A DNA stretch of 64,000 nt from Epiperipatus broadwayi (lineage: Eukaryota; Onychophora; Udeonychophora; Euonychophora; Peripatidae), in contig JAQFVV010012405.1 in NCBI GenBank assembly GCA_028023455.1, positions 3,103,149-3,167,148 on the forward strand, given 5' to 3'. Under the pieces are notes generated by a model that saw only the letters and a program-made list of their open reading frames with translations, did no database searches and was not told where the DNA came from. Positions 1 to 11,999 of this stretch are shown one piece after another. Every line of letters begins with the position of its first letter. The stretch's first letter is position 1. The position numbers and the translations under genes were made by a program.

Positions 1-2679
1 AGATGCCACTGTTTTTGGGAATTTTCTCATGTGTATATCTCAAAACTACGCATAAAATGTAAGTTGTTTATTTTTATTTTTATTAACCTTTGTGTAAAAA
101 ATGCATTTATAGTTAGATATACTTTACACTTACATAATATGAATAAAATATAGTTCAATTTTTTAAAAATAGAGGGCGAAAAGTTGTAACAGTTATAAGT
201 CAGTTTTACTGAAACTTTTTTAATGCTTTTATATTGTGCTAATATGGTGGCCAAGTTTCACATCCATACAATAAATTAGATAAAATAACAGATTTGTATA
301 CAGTTAACTTACTTGCAGTAGTTATTTGTTACAACAGCAGTAGCTCATTGGAGTTTGGATTACATGTTCCTCAACATTTATTTCCATTTTTATACTTATA
401 AAACAAGGAAGACTTTTAAACCGCTTTACATTCTCAAGTTGATAATCATTCACTCTAAAAGTTGCTAAGGATATTTCTTAGTCAGTGGCTAATAAAGACA
501 TGACACTTTTTAAACATTAATTAGTAATCAAAAGTCTTTATATGTTGTTTTCAAAATATAAAATATATTTTGTAAATAATCTTTTGAACTGACAAAAATA
601 ATACAGTCAGATTCCCCACATTCTTGTTTTCACTTTTAATTAATTCAAATTAAAAAGTCCACTCAAAATAATGTGTTCCATGTTAACATAGTAATAGGTG
701 AATGTATTTAGAAAAGTATAAATATAGTTTAAATTTTTTTCAAAACTTTAACATAAGAGCTTGATTTAAAAAAAATTTAATAGTATATTTTCATTAATTA
801 CATTGTAAAAGAAAAAATATTTTTTATAATAATATCATTAATATGAAAACTTGTAAAGGAAGTGTTTTTTGGTTTGGGATTTTGTCAGCAGTATGCCTAA
901 TTATTTTAGTAGCTTACTGTCAGTCTGTTTCTACTCAAGTAAGTTGCATCAATATGTTGATAAATTTTAGAAATCTAAATAATATAATTTAAGAGGTCAG
1001 TTTAGGAATAATGTTTTTTAGTATAGAAAGAAATGTACTTGAAAAAATCTGCATTCATTCATGTTTATTTATCAAAACTAAATTTTTTTTTTTTACAAAT
1101 TCTGAAAATTACCTAGATTAAATTTTTTCATTAATATCATAAGATAAATGTTGTTGGGGGATATTAAATTGTTGTGGTTAGTTATTTGACAGATTAAAGT
1201 TAGATAGTTCAATTTAAGGGTGATGATATTAAAAGTAAAGAAACCATGATAAAATGTTGTAAATGATATATGTTGATTCTAATAATGATTTTACAATATT
1301 GAAAGGAAAAATAATTATGGTTTAGAATGTAAGAAAATTGAAAACCTGAAAGTGTTCACAGGGTTGGTGCATCGGTAAGAAATATTATTGTGCAAGATAA
1401 ATTCCAGTGTCCCTAGTCCCATGAAAAGATAGACCTCAGGATGTTGCAATCACATAAGCCTCACATTCATAATGGCATTGGGCCTGCATGATATATGTCT
1501 TTTGTGAATATTTTCTTTTTTTTGCCCAAACTTTGCAATTTGTAGGCCTAAAATGAATATGATATGCAAATTAATAAAATTGTAAAAGTACTGATTAGGG
1601 GTTGTGCAGATTTTTCAGTTATGTAAATTTTTGAAATCTTTTGGGCATGTTAATGTGAAATTAGCATAGGTCAAGAATTACTCTCTTTATTAGCATTTTT
1701 ATCTATTGATATTATTAATGGATTCACAATAAAACATTGAAGAAAATATATATTTTTTGCATTGTATGTATTTTATTTTGTTTCCTCAAATATTGACTCA
1801 AAATTATTTTATAATTTATAATAAATAAGTAATTATTTGTCTATTACAAGTACCAATTTATGCAATTTTTATATATTTACATTTGCAAGTAAGATATTTT
1901 TAAAAATACCTAAATGTTTTTTATCATGTGAAAAAGACTCCTCCTTACCCGTAAAATAAAAATAGTTAATTAAAACAAAATGAATTTTGCATAATTTTGG
2001 TTAACAAAAGACAGTAGAATATTAAAACATTATAATTATTTATCTTTTATCTTTTTATTTACTTATTAACTTTCTTGACTTTTGTGGCCACAGTATGATT
2101 AATAGTGATTAGCTTTAACTAGGTCAACTATAAGCAACATATTAATTAATTAAAAAGAACTTGTTTTTTTTTTTGCTTGATTTTATTCAGATATCTTATG
2201 CATAATTTATTATGTTTACAAAGTTAGCTACTCAGATATTTGTTCAATAACAGAATATTTACACTACTTCATGATTTAATTTTTAGTATGCTTGTTATTT
2301 CAGTACAATAACTTTTTCAAACTATATAATTCACTATCTAAGAATTCTTTTTAATGATTTACATTACTTTTACTTAAGGGAAGCAATTTTTACACTTACA
2401 TTGTTTATTTGATATTTTTGTCGAAACCATTATTACACCTTTCACTTTTTTTGTTTTGTTTAATGATTAGATTATAATAACTAAAAAACATCAATCAAAT
2501 TTTTTTGTTACTAGAATAGATAAAGGATTTTGTTGGCACTTTCCCAATAGAGCAGTTACAAGTGATGTTTTATGGTTGTACAATCAACAAAATGGTGTTA
2601 AATGATAATATTATTTTTATGAAACGTGCACAATAATATTTTAAAAAAAAATTGTTTTTTACTAATTTTGTTTTTTTTG
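1..2679. other. AT-rich spacer, no gene seen
   Basis: Only short ORFs broken by stops in all frames, plus homopolymer runs. A slightly less AT-rich patch near 1340-1490 has a faint tRNA-promoter look but was not called. No conserved protein motif was recognised. Confidence 0.7.
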
Positions 2680-2830
2680 GATTTGGATTGACATCTATGT
2701 GGGTAATATTATGGATCAGTTATAAATTTTAGCTAAGTAACAAAATCCATGGTATTCCAAATCCAATGAAAAACAGATTAAAACACTAAACATCACATGA
2801 TCACCATCTCATACTAGCACATAATTGTTA

Positions 2831-2986
2831 TCAAACAAAGCAAAAGTCTCCATACATTAGTACCATCTTGTGCCAACAAGAGTAATCAATGGATGTCAGA
2901 AGGTACGCACAAGCCTTCTGACATCCATTGATTACTCTTATTGTCACAAGATGGCACTACTGTATGGAGAGTTTTGCTTTGTTTGA
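2831..2986. repeat. 73-bp near-perfect hairpin (foldback repeat)
   Basis: The left arm (2831-2903) and right arm (2914-2986) are reverse complements with about 5 mismatches in 73 bp and a 10-base loop. The arm contains the block 'gagtaatcaatggatgtcag', and the sequence just before it ('catcacatgatcaccat', about 2790-2810) is shared with the repeat array at 43.57-44.68 kb, so this is a dispersed foldback family and not a chance palindrome. The transcript could fold into one long RNA stem. Function is unknown. Confidence 0.85.
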
Positions 2987-3299
2987 AAAACAGATTAGTG
3001 AAACAAATAATATCAGCATTAAAAATAGGTAATATTAGTATTAAAAAATAAAAAGATAATATTGATAGTAAAAAAAAAATCAACATACGATTACACTGCA
3101 ATCAATCCCCAGATCCTACATTTCAGCACCTGATAGTGTAATCTTTAAGTTATACTAAACACACAATAGGAGAGATTATAAAACATGACTAATAAGCTAA
3201 ATAACCTACTATGTATAGTTATTATGAAGTAATATTTTTAAATGTGTTTATTTTTAAATAAATGAATAGAAATGTGTTATTTTTTAAAATATAAAATAG

Positions 3300-3800
3300 C
3301 ATGTTCAAATAAGAGTAATTTGGAAGATTAAATATTTTCATTTACATATAAATTGTATTAATTATTATCATAGCAAAATGCTGTCATTCTATTCAGTTTA
3401 CTCAATAGTAGACTATATAATATTTAGTATATTTCAAACATTTATTCCAAGACTGAATAAAAAAAATCCTCTTATATTTAAATAAAAAATAATTGCAATC
3501 AGAATGTGTTTCTAACAATGGAGTGATTCAAAAATCTAAATATTTTCTTTTATATATAAATTTTATTACTTATCATGGAGAAATGGCAATTGTTTGTTCA
3601 GTGCATCAAAATTGTAGAGTATATAATATTTAATATATGTCTAACAATTGTCTCAACACTAAATAAAAAAGTAATCCTCTTATATTTAAGTAAAAAATAC
3701 TTGCAATAGAAATGTGTTTCTAACAATGGATGATTCATAAATAAAAACATTTTCATTCACATGTACATTTTATTAATTATCACAGCGATTTGGCAAATGA
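3300..3800. repeat. Diverged tandem repeat, three units of ~208 bp
   Basis: The block 'aatattttcatttacat' and the sequence that follows it recur at about 3330, 3538 and 3746. 'aatcctcttatattta' and 'atgtgtttctaacaatgga' recur with the same spacing. Units are diverged but clearly homologous, so this is an old short satellite-like array. Confidence 0.75.
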
Positions 3801-5265
3801 TGAAGCACATTGTGTCCCACACAACCTGCACCCTCACATGTGGTTGCCCTGACTATTCATAATTAAGATTTGATAGCAATAACTCATAATTTTATTTCAG
3901 TCAAGAGAGTGATAGAGGGGTCAATTTTCAATGACCATCAGATACTGATTGGAGTTTTACTTCTGCATCATTAATCTCAATATTACTTAGCTGCATATAA
4001 TAATTTAAAAAGGTATATGGTACATACTTGTGAATCATTGGAATATAATATAATCTTTATTATAAATGAAAATATTGAATATAAATTATAAATATTATTT
4101 CCTAATACTTTAAATCAATTCAATTCCATCTGCAAAGTATATGTAATGAGGTTTAACTTTCATGTTAAGTTCAAAATTGATAACTTTTTAAAATTTCCAA
4201 TGATATTTGAATAAGCAAAAATATTCTGATAGTTTTAGTCTATTTGAATAATGTCTGTAAAGTCTTCTTTATCTGAGGAGACAAGTGGTGTTGATTGGTC
4301 TAGTTCTGTATGTAGATTTTTCTGTTAAACTTATTCATTGGGAAGTTACTTATGGAAAGTAGTGTTTATCTTATTTTTCTGTTTCATTTGGCCACTCTAA
4401 TCAGGAAAAGTTGAATGGTTTTTTATTTATGTGGGCTTTCTAATAATTATTAAAAACTTCACTGATATTCATATTAGTTTTAATATTTTATATTTTCTTC
4501 TCATATTTTTGGAAATTGGTGGTTTCATCTGAATTTGAGCAATAATAACCTTTGAGATTTTGTTGTGGGTGCATCATGGGGGAGAGGGTATTAATATTTA
4601 TTTTATTTAATACATTTGTGAAGTAATCATAATTGAATCATAACTATTTTCAGTTATATTTTTAAATAATTAATCAATATTGCCAGGACTCTAATTTTAT
4701 TTTAAATAGATTTTTTTTCCTTAATGAAAATTAAATATTTTTATTATTCATTATGTACTAGATTCTGAAACTATAATATTTAATCTCTTAACAATTTAAT
4801 AATATTTAATTTCTTTTTCATACTCGCTGTCTAAAATGGTTAATTTTTAGCACCTATCAAGAAATTCAGTGTTATTTATAATCAACAGCAAAATCATTAC
4901 AATTTTGCTATTATTAAAAAATAAATATCACATAACCTAACTTACACAGTGCTTCGCAGGAGTACTTTCTATTTTTCTACTCCATTGCCTGCCATATATT
5001 GTATTTATGAAAAGTCATTAGACAGTAGATAAAATAGTGCTTATTAAAACTTTCTATTGGCAAAAGTCATATTATGTATATATATTAGCTGTAATATTTT
5101 CAGGCTATATTATGTAAATAATGTCTTTTTTATGTTAAACCATGTTATATTTTGTGTATTAAATTTCCAATGTTTCAATGAAATATCATTTATTATTGTC
5201 AAGGTTAAATGTTAATGAAGAACTGTTCAATCTTAAATAATAATGAGATTGAACATATAATCATT

Positions 5266-5267
<2 letters not shown>
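3801..5267. other. AT-rich spacer, no gene seen
   Basis: Frequent stops in all frames. No protein motif, RNA gene or repeat boundary was recognised. Confidence 0.65.

Positions 5268-5306
<39 letters not shown>
5268..5306. repeat. (AT)n microsatellite
   Basis: An uninterrupted AT dinucleotide run of about 39 bases. Confidence 0.95.
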
Positions 5307-5311
<5 letters not shown>

Positions 5312-5449
5312 TTGATTATTCAGAATAGGTGGATTATTTTCTTTAGTTTTACAATTAATTGATTTCAAGTTAATTTTGGTAGGAAGAGAGAAAATAAATA
5401 ATCTCCACAAAGCTGGAATATGTTGTACTTCATCAGATTTCTTTAAACC

Positions 5450-5680
5450 ACTCAGTCTTTTTAATATTTCAATAGATTATGACATGGTTCTCAAATCATA
5501 CTTTTCCAAATTAGTAAATATTCTATCATTATCATAATTAAATCAGTTTCTAAAAAATGTGAAGTAAAATCTGAAGTATTTAACTTTTGAGTGAAGTCAT
5601 TTTTATGCTCCCTATTGGTTTGACCTATATAAATTTTTGAGCACTGTGAATGTGGAATTTCATGATTTGTCTGATAAAGG
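5450..5680 (-). pseudogene. Penelope-like GIY-YIG endonuclease relic
   Basis: Reading the minus strand gives a short frame with 'CSKIYIGQTNR' followed by 'EHKNDF' and then 'SDFTSHFLE'. This is the order expected for a GIY-YIG nuclease of the Penelope-like type: a cysteine-led YIGQT core, an R..EH..DF helix, and an S.FA.HL block. About seven residues appear to be lost between the R and the EH. A stop interrupts the frame after 'KSMI' (near 5490), and further residues continue in another frame with more stops. The domain normally nicks DNA for target-primed reverse transcription. This copy is far too broken to work. Plus-strand ORFs overlapping it (5637-6146) are shadows. The call rests on a short motif. 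Confidence 0.5.
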
Positions 5681-5760
5681 TCATCTTGCTCAGGAAATAG
5701 AATTAACTGAAACCATTCTATTTTCTATTGGTTACAATAAAAGAAAACCATCATATATAA

Positions 5761-7860
5761 AGCTTTACATAGCATTGATACTAAGAAGAAATAAGATGAT
5801 AAAATTGACAACCCAGCAGTTAAGATGTTGTTTTGCCTGTATTGAAAAAAATGCTGATAAGATCAGTAGAAGTCTATCTAATTTCAGAAATGAGACTACC
5901 TTTTCCACTAGCAAAAGAATTAATGTTTTTTTCTCCTAAATCTAAAGATTGAGTACTTTTGGAATGCCAATGTGTATGAAGGTCACCATGAAAGCCATTC
6001 TGCTGAACACTAATGTAAAGATATCATCTAATCAGAGTTGCCAAGTGCAAACTTTAACTCTCTCCTCTTCGAAAATTAAAGAAAGTAATTTAAAAAGTAA
6101 ATATTTTTACAATTATCAAATGATAATAATGGATCACATAAAATAAAACTGCAAAGTCACATTTGAAAATTAAAGTATATAATTTTATATATTACAAATA
6201 ATTTTGGATTATATAAGAAATACATAACATAAATACAATCACTTCATGAATGACATCATGTACCTTATAAAATTAAATAAAATAGGTATTCTTCATGCTT
6301 TTAATGCCACAAAAATCCTAATTAATTTATACAAGTTTAAACTATTCCTATATATATATATATATATAAAATAAGGTAATATAGATAAATTTTAAATGTT
6401 CTTGGGTTATGGTTTGTAATGAAATTAAATTAATAATTATCATTTTATGATTTATTTAATGTATTTCATAAATTCTTTTATGCTTGGTAAAATGACTAGG
6501 TTTACTGTCTTTACATTTTGGATCAATTTCAAATTAAGTTTTAATTTTTAAAGGGGAAAAAAAAGCGTCAACATACCCTTTATGGAAAAAAATTGTAAAT
6601 ATTGTAATTTTAATCTCATAGTTGCATAGTTCCCATCTATTTAATGTTTAAAATTAAAGGCCTTTATAAAATTAGAAGAAAAAATGAAGAAAACAAAGGA
6701 TATATTTTATCTTTAAGTAAATTTAAACTTATATATTAAGAGTACAACATATGTAATTAAACATTTTATTGATTGCTAAGTAAATATTAGAGTTTGGCTT
6801 ATCCACTATATTAATATATGGATATTTAAAGTTTTGTCATGTGGAAAAGCGATATTTGTTATTTGTATTGATATAAAAAGATATAGTTGTTGCTACAAAA
6901 CACTTAGAAATAGCATTGAAAAAAAGAAAATAGCAGCTACTTATAGTGAAAACTTTTAAGTACAGATAAATTTATAGCTTTGTAATTAATTTATAAATTT
7001 TACAATTTTTTATTTTTTAATATATATAATTGTCAAGAATACATAAATGAAATAACATTTGTTATCACTGCAGATATTATGACTTTATTCTATATCTAAT
7101 TCTGGGATTTCTTAAATGGTGCCATAAAAACAAATTTTATTATATATATATAATCAATCAAAATGCCACCACTTGCTTAGGGTAGATTGTAGTAGTGAAA
7201 TAGGAAAAATAGAATTTGCTCTTAACTTTTTTTAATTCATGAAGTTTAATTTTTACAGCTTTCTTTTGTCATTATATTTCTGGAAAATGTTTATGGAATT
7301 TGTATTAATGAATCGAATGCAAATTTATTTCTATTTCGTTGAATATAATGTTTAATTTAAGTATTATCTTTAAAAATCATAAATTTTTATAATTAATCCA
7401 AAAAAAAAAAAAAAACAACAAGTTTTGTTTACATCAAAATGCTAGAATAGAAATCTAATAAATACGTCAGAGAGAAGAAAAAAATCAGAAATTTTAGACA
7501 GAAAGACAGCATAAAAAAAACAATGCTGCAAGAATTGTGTCATGGTAACTTTGCCTTTCCTTTTTAAAATGATTAATTGCTTTCATTTTGTGTTTTTAGA
7601 ATGAGCTTTAAAAATTTAAAGGTATTTCTGCACAACTTATATTTTTGAAGTTGTAATTTGGAAATCAAAACCCCCAAAATACACACTTCAATCTCAATCT
7701 AGATTTCAACATAAAACTTTTTATTGTAATTATTTTATAACTATTGAATAACTTGCTGTTAAATGTATACATTTGTCATATAAATCACAGAGATGTCAAA
7801 TTAAATTTTTTAGTTAAATAGAAGTCATCACAGTGAAACACGTTGTGGGCTATATATATA
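5761..7860. other. AT-rich spacer, no gene seen
   Basis: Contains short (AT)n runs (about 6348-6369, 7141-7152) and a poly-A at about 7399-7415. The reverse-transcriptase part of the relic at 5.45-5.68 kb would be expected on the minus strand just upstream (5.7-6.2 kb), but I could not recognise it. Confidence 0.55.
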
Positions 7861-7885
7861 TATTTGATATTGTTAAAAGGAATTA

Positions 7886-8076
7886 TTAATTAGAGAAGAT
7901 ATTAATTAGTATTAAAGTTTATCGGCTTAACGTTTTCGAGGATCCATGCCTCATATTCATAGCCTTCATAAAATGTATAATAAAATATGCAAATACAAAT
8001 ATTCAAATAAGCTAGTATTACGTAGCCCATTTCTTCGAGATCTCGAAGCAAGTATCCTTTCTATTAATGGCATGGA
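7886..8076 (-). repeat. Left inverted arm of Penelope-like element
   Basis: Reverse complement of 8782-8973. It holds the palindromic motif 'cttcgagatctcgaag' and the block 'atcggcttaacgttttcgag'. It ends exactly where plus-strand reverse-transcriptase coding similarity begins. Confidence 0.9.
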
Positions 8077-8412
8077 GAACTTAAATATCTCGACCTCTCT
8101 TTATCGAGAAATCGCCACTTAATAGATTACAAAATGATTGTTAAACCATTTGAAATTCGCAGCTGTATCCACCCTAACTCTAACTCACCTGCATCGCATA
8201 AATTTGCTGGCCTTAATGCATTTTTGTTTAGAAACTTTTATTTATGTAAATATGAAGCAGACAGGAAAGAAAACATAAACAACTATATTAAAGATCTATT
8301 AGCAGCAGGGTTCAAATTCAAAGCTATTAAAAATAAAATCATAAAATTTAATAATACAATAAACAATAATGTACCTCGCACCAATCTACCCCTAAAATAT
8401 CTAACAAACTAA
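8077..8412 (+). pseudogene. Reverse transcriptase C-terminal fragment (Penelope-like)
   Basis: The frame is open from about 8068 through the stop at 8410-8412; the first ATG (8134) is internal and probably not a true start. The reading is 'LKYLDLSLSRN', then 'VKPFEIRSCIHPNSN', 'SHKFAGLNAFLFR' and a helical stretch 'ENINNYIKDLLAAGFK'. This matches the order at the end of Penelope-like reverse transcriptases: the LDL strand, the K/RKP strand, the SNHP..HK.AA.N motif, and the linker helix ending in a G-F/Y-P-like turn. The catalytic YADD part and everything before it are missing. The stop overlaps the ATG of the next frame as 'taatg', so a frameshift or reinitiation separates it from the nuclease. 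Inactive on its own. Confidence 0.8.
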
Positions 8413-8957
8413 TGAAAGCATTAAACGATAAATTTAACATAGCAGTTAGAACTCCACCTAATTCTAATAGATTGCTTAACAACTCTAAAGACCACATTGA
8501 TCGATCGTTCACCCCACACGTGGTGTACTCTATTGCCTGCCCTCAGGCTGGATGCCATGCTATATATTATGGTGAAACGAAAGCTACAATCAATACTAGA
8601 CTGGGTCAACATATTTACACATTTAACAGAGCTCAGAAAAACAGCAACACGTCCTCTGTATTCTTGGAGCATGCTAAACAATCTGGACACAACTTCACAC
8701 CCGCCAATCCCATAATATTGTGCTCAGAATCAAATGATCACAAAAGAAAAATAAAGGAGGCATTTTACATCAATGGAAGCATCCATGCCATTAATAGAAA
8801 AGGATACTTGCTTCGAGATCTCGAAGAAATGGGCTACGTAATACTAGCTTATTTGAATATTTGTATTTGGATATTTTATTATACATTTTATGAAGGCTAT
8901 GAATATGAGGCATGGATCCTCGAAAACGTTAAGCCGATAAACTTTAATACTAATTAA
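8412..8957 (+). CDS. GIY-YIG endonuclease domain of Penelope-like element
   Basis: A 181-codon frame that starts with an ATG overlapping the previous stop by one base. Residues about 38-70 hold the GIY-YIG core: 'VVYSIACPQAGC' (GIY-like strand with a CP..GC cysteine pair), 'IYYGET' (the YIG strand with Y for I), then 'INTRLGQH' with the catalytic-type arginine and the following histidine. Residues about 80-95, 'SSVFLEHAKQSGHNF', fit the next helix, and 'RKIKEAFYI' (about 112-120) carries the conserved glutamate. The last ~50 residues, from 'NRKGYLL', are encoded by the right inverted arm and turn hydrophobic, so this tail may be untranslated sequence read through. The domain is known to nick target DNA for insertion. 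All key residues that I can see are kept. In the parent element this would be fused to the reverse transcriptase, so the frame is a piece of a larger protein. Whether it is expressed is unknown. Confidence 0.75.
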   Translation: MKALNDKFNIAVRTPPNSNRLLNNSKDHIDRSFTPHVVYSIACPQAGCHAIYYGETKATINTRLGQHIYTFNRAQKNSNTSSVFLEHAKQSGHNFTPANPIILCSESNDHKRKIKEAFYINGSIHAINRKGYLLRDLEEMGYVILAYLNICIWIFYYTFYEGYEYEAWILENVKPINFNTN

Positions 8958-8973
8958 TATCTTCTCTAATTAA
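8782..8973 (+). repeat. Right inverted arm / 3' end of Penelope-like element
   Basis: Pairs with 7886-8076. The nuclease frame reads into it and stops at 8957. The arm is followed by about 40 bp and then the second copy of 'ttaaaaggaattat'. Confidence 0.9.
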
Positions 8974-9305
8974 CAATTATATATTTTACATATAGTGAGA
9001 AGTAAAGCTATATTTAAAAGGAATTATAGATTTAATTTGATACTATGTTGCTAATAGATCACAATACTGTACCAAAGTCTTTAGTTTGGAACACTTCTTA
9101 AGCTCCCAGACCTTTTAACACCACGATCTACAATTATGTAACGTATAATGAGTCTTAGTTTTATATTTAGCTAAATAGGTATTATTCAATGCTCTTTATC
9201 ATAAACATGTAAGATTTTACTGTTAAAAAGCATCATTTTTTATTTCATTAATAATTTTTTTCTGTAATTTTTGCAGTTTTATTTATGATGTATATATGTG
9301 TTGTG

Positions 9306-9411
9306 ATTAATGGTATACATCCAAATATATATATATATTTGTAAAAGGGATCTGTCTATGAAATTAATGGTATACATCCATATATATATATTTGTAAAAG
9401 AGATCTGTCTG
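9306..9411. repeat. 57-bp tandem duplication
   Basis: 'attaatggtatacatcc', a short (AT)n run and 'tttgtaaaag.gatctgtct' occur twice in a row, starting at 9306 and 9363. The copies differ mainly in the AT run length. Confidence 0.85.
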
Positions 9412-11999
9412 TTACATAAATTTGAGAAACTGTGCTATAATTATTTTATACATAAATAGCGCTTAAGTTATTTTGTATTCTGTTCTGGTATCACTATGAT
9501 ATTTTTTTAAAACATTTGCGATATTGATGTTAAATATGTATAACTTTTCAAAGTAATTGAATAGTTGGAGAATTGATATATAAATAGTTGATGTAATTTC
9601 TAAAAATGTTACTGTCGATAAAATTATATTAATTAAATTGATGTTATTAAAAATCAAAACAAAAAAATTTTTGGTTTTGTATATTTGTGTGTGTGAAATA
9701 GAACTGACAATTTACTTTTGTAATCCAAGTTAGTTTTTTTTTTTTTTTAAAAAAAAAATATCTATCTATTTTTGTAGTTAATAACCAAACAAGCATAAGA
9801 TATGTTTTTTTTTTTTAGTTTTTAGTTAAAATACACCACCACTACCACCACCACCAAAAAAAAAAAAAAAAAAGACTTTTTTTTTGTCATTTATATAATC
9901 TGTTATTCAATGTTAAATCCAAAGTGAAAACTCCTGATCTTATAATGCAGAAAGCTTTTTTCTTTGTTTCCCAACTCTATGGCAACGCTGCTATTGAGAT
10001 AAATTATTCATATTTAATTGAAAATGAGCCATCCTTACTTAATAAAATGTAACACATTTATGTCTACCATCTCTCCCACTGACTAAAAAGAGAAAAATGT
10101 GTTTTTAGTCTTAGACAGAACAAATGGCCATAGAGTTAGTTTAACCATTTATGACCCAGCAGGCTCAGGATATGGTCATTTTTCAGTGCCCATTTGGAAA
10201 ATAGTTGTCAATCCTATAAAAGTTAATGCAAGATACTCTGTCATAATGAAAAATACAAAAGGGTCAGCCAAGGTCAAACCTACATCGTACATCATAATTA
10301 ATTATATGTTTTAAGTAGCCTTCTATGGATATTTTTATGAGGTAGAACACATTCTTGTAAATTTCTAACAAAATTATGGCAGTTAAAAATTCAGTTGATT
10401 AGTCAAACTGAATGGATTTAGTTTTAAAAAATTCATAAGACAGTTTTTCTAAACGTAAATTAAACATCACACAAATATATAATTGGTTAGTTATTTTATT
10501 TTTATTTAATAAAACTATAGTTTTGTAATGCTTATTAATTTTTTTTATTTGAAGGAGAAGGAGATAGGAGGAGAAGTGAAGCATATTCAAATAATCCGGA
10601 ATTAAAATAAAATGCCTTTATATGTATACAACAGATAATTTTGATAATATTTACAGTCGTGTTGATATTTAATTTATTTTGTTTTTGGACAATAATTGTA
10701 TTTTTTTAAAATTCATTATTATTATACAGGACACATTTTTCTATCTCTAATGAATATCATTTTACTACAGATTTCTCAGACATAGATTTAAGTCTTCAGA
10801 TATTGGTTCTTATTTATATATATGAACAGTCACAAGAATTCTATAAATAAAATATTTAATTACTGTACTCTATAGTCATTCATGAAATCGGTGCTGAAGA
10901 GAAGAAAAAATAAATTTGTAAACTTTTAATGTTACTACCATATGCTTTTCATTGCACAGGAAATAAAGTAGATTATTTTCTTAGTATATTCCTACAATTA
11001 TAATGATAAAACAAGAGTAGCTATCTATTCTAATACCATATACTATAAACTTGAGAAATTACTGATTAAAAGTTGCTCTGTTGCATTATTCTGGATTTGC
11101 TTTTATGCTAGCAACCACCTTTAGATTCATGTTACCCACAAGCTAACAATCTTAAAGACAAATTAGCCTAAAGTTTTTAAATTTATCTCACCTTGATTGA
11201 ATAGTTATATGGACCTGACTCCATTACAGTATATTTGTACTTTATTTTCTTCAGCATTTTCCTTCAAATAACTTAATTTCCCCCCTCTCACAATATGTGA
11301 TAAAATTAGAACAACTCATTACTGTAAGGTTGAACAATCAGTGATTATCAGATACTTTATTATATTATTAAAAGTGAAAGTTAGAATCTTTGGTCTTAAG
11401 ATGGGGATTTAAAATGCAATAGGGCATCTGGTAATCATAAAGTTTTTGTTTCAGGATGTATTATGTGATCTGGAGAATTAAATTATTGGTTTTATTAACC
11501 ATGATAGTAAAAGTCATACTGATTCATAACTCAGATAACTTATATTATCTAGTAGAGAGTAGGAGTCATTTTAAGTATTATTATCATAGAATTTGCTGAT
11601 TTATGTTTTCTATATATCCATACATCAAATGAATTTTTACTTTTATTTTGGGTCTGTTAATTTTTTTATATTCTGAATACATATTTTTGTTATAAAGTTA
11701 GTTGAAGTAATTGATAAATCCATATGTAATACAATTAGAAAATTTTCATGGATTTTTAAGAGTAAATGCTGAAAGTTTAAACTAAATTTCCTCTTATTTT
11801 CTAAATAGCTTTATCAATGATGTTTTACTTTTGGTAAGGATAGAACAGACAAATAATTATAAATTCTCAATAATATGATTTCAATTTGCAAAGTCAGTTT
11901 TCTATTGATATTTGTGCTTGCTAATAAGCTCTAAAAAGCTTTTAAAAAAATTTTTTTTTATGATAAATGCTACTACAAGAGAAGGTAGTCAAGTCATCT
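9412..11999. other. AT-rich spacer with homopolymer tracts
   Basis: Poly-T/poly-A tracts at 9732-9758 and 9856-9888, with a short CCA run (9833-9856). No protein motif was recognised; the 71-codon frame near 10.1-10.3 kb has no family resemblance that I can see. Confidence 0.6.

Larger units (their letters stand above)
7873..9027 (+). mobile_element. Penelope-like element, 5'-truncated, inverted front arm
   Basis: A compact unit bounded by long inverted arms. The left arm is 7886-8076 and the right arm 8782-8973 (about 190 bp each); the only differences I see are one substitution and one indel. Between them is coding sequence for the end of a Penelope-like reverse transcriptase and a GIY-YIG nuclease. 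The right arm is the true 3' end, because the reading frame runs into it. The left arm is a reversed copy of that end joined directly to the truncated coding sequence. A 14-bp exact direct repeat, 'ttaaaaggaattat', lies at 7873-7886 and 9014-9027, leaving about 40 bp of extra tail on the right. Inverted or partial end copies and variable target duplications are known in Penelope elements. The near-identity of the arms suggests a fairly recent insertion. Confidence 0.8.

Noticed and set aside
1340-1490. Possible tRNA-like promoter ('ggtgcatcggtaag', 'agataaattccagtg')
   Set aside because: The B-box match is poor and no second copy was found in the window.
5637-6146. Two consecutive plus-strand frames of 100 and 65 codons
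   Set aside because: They overlap or adjoin a minus-strand GIY-YIG relic and show no family motif; treated as shadow frames.
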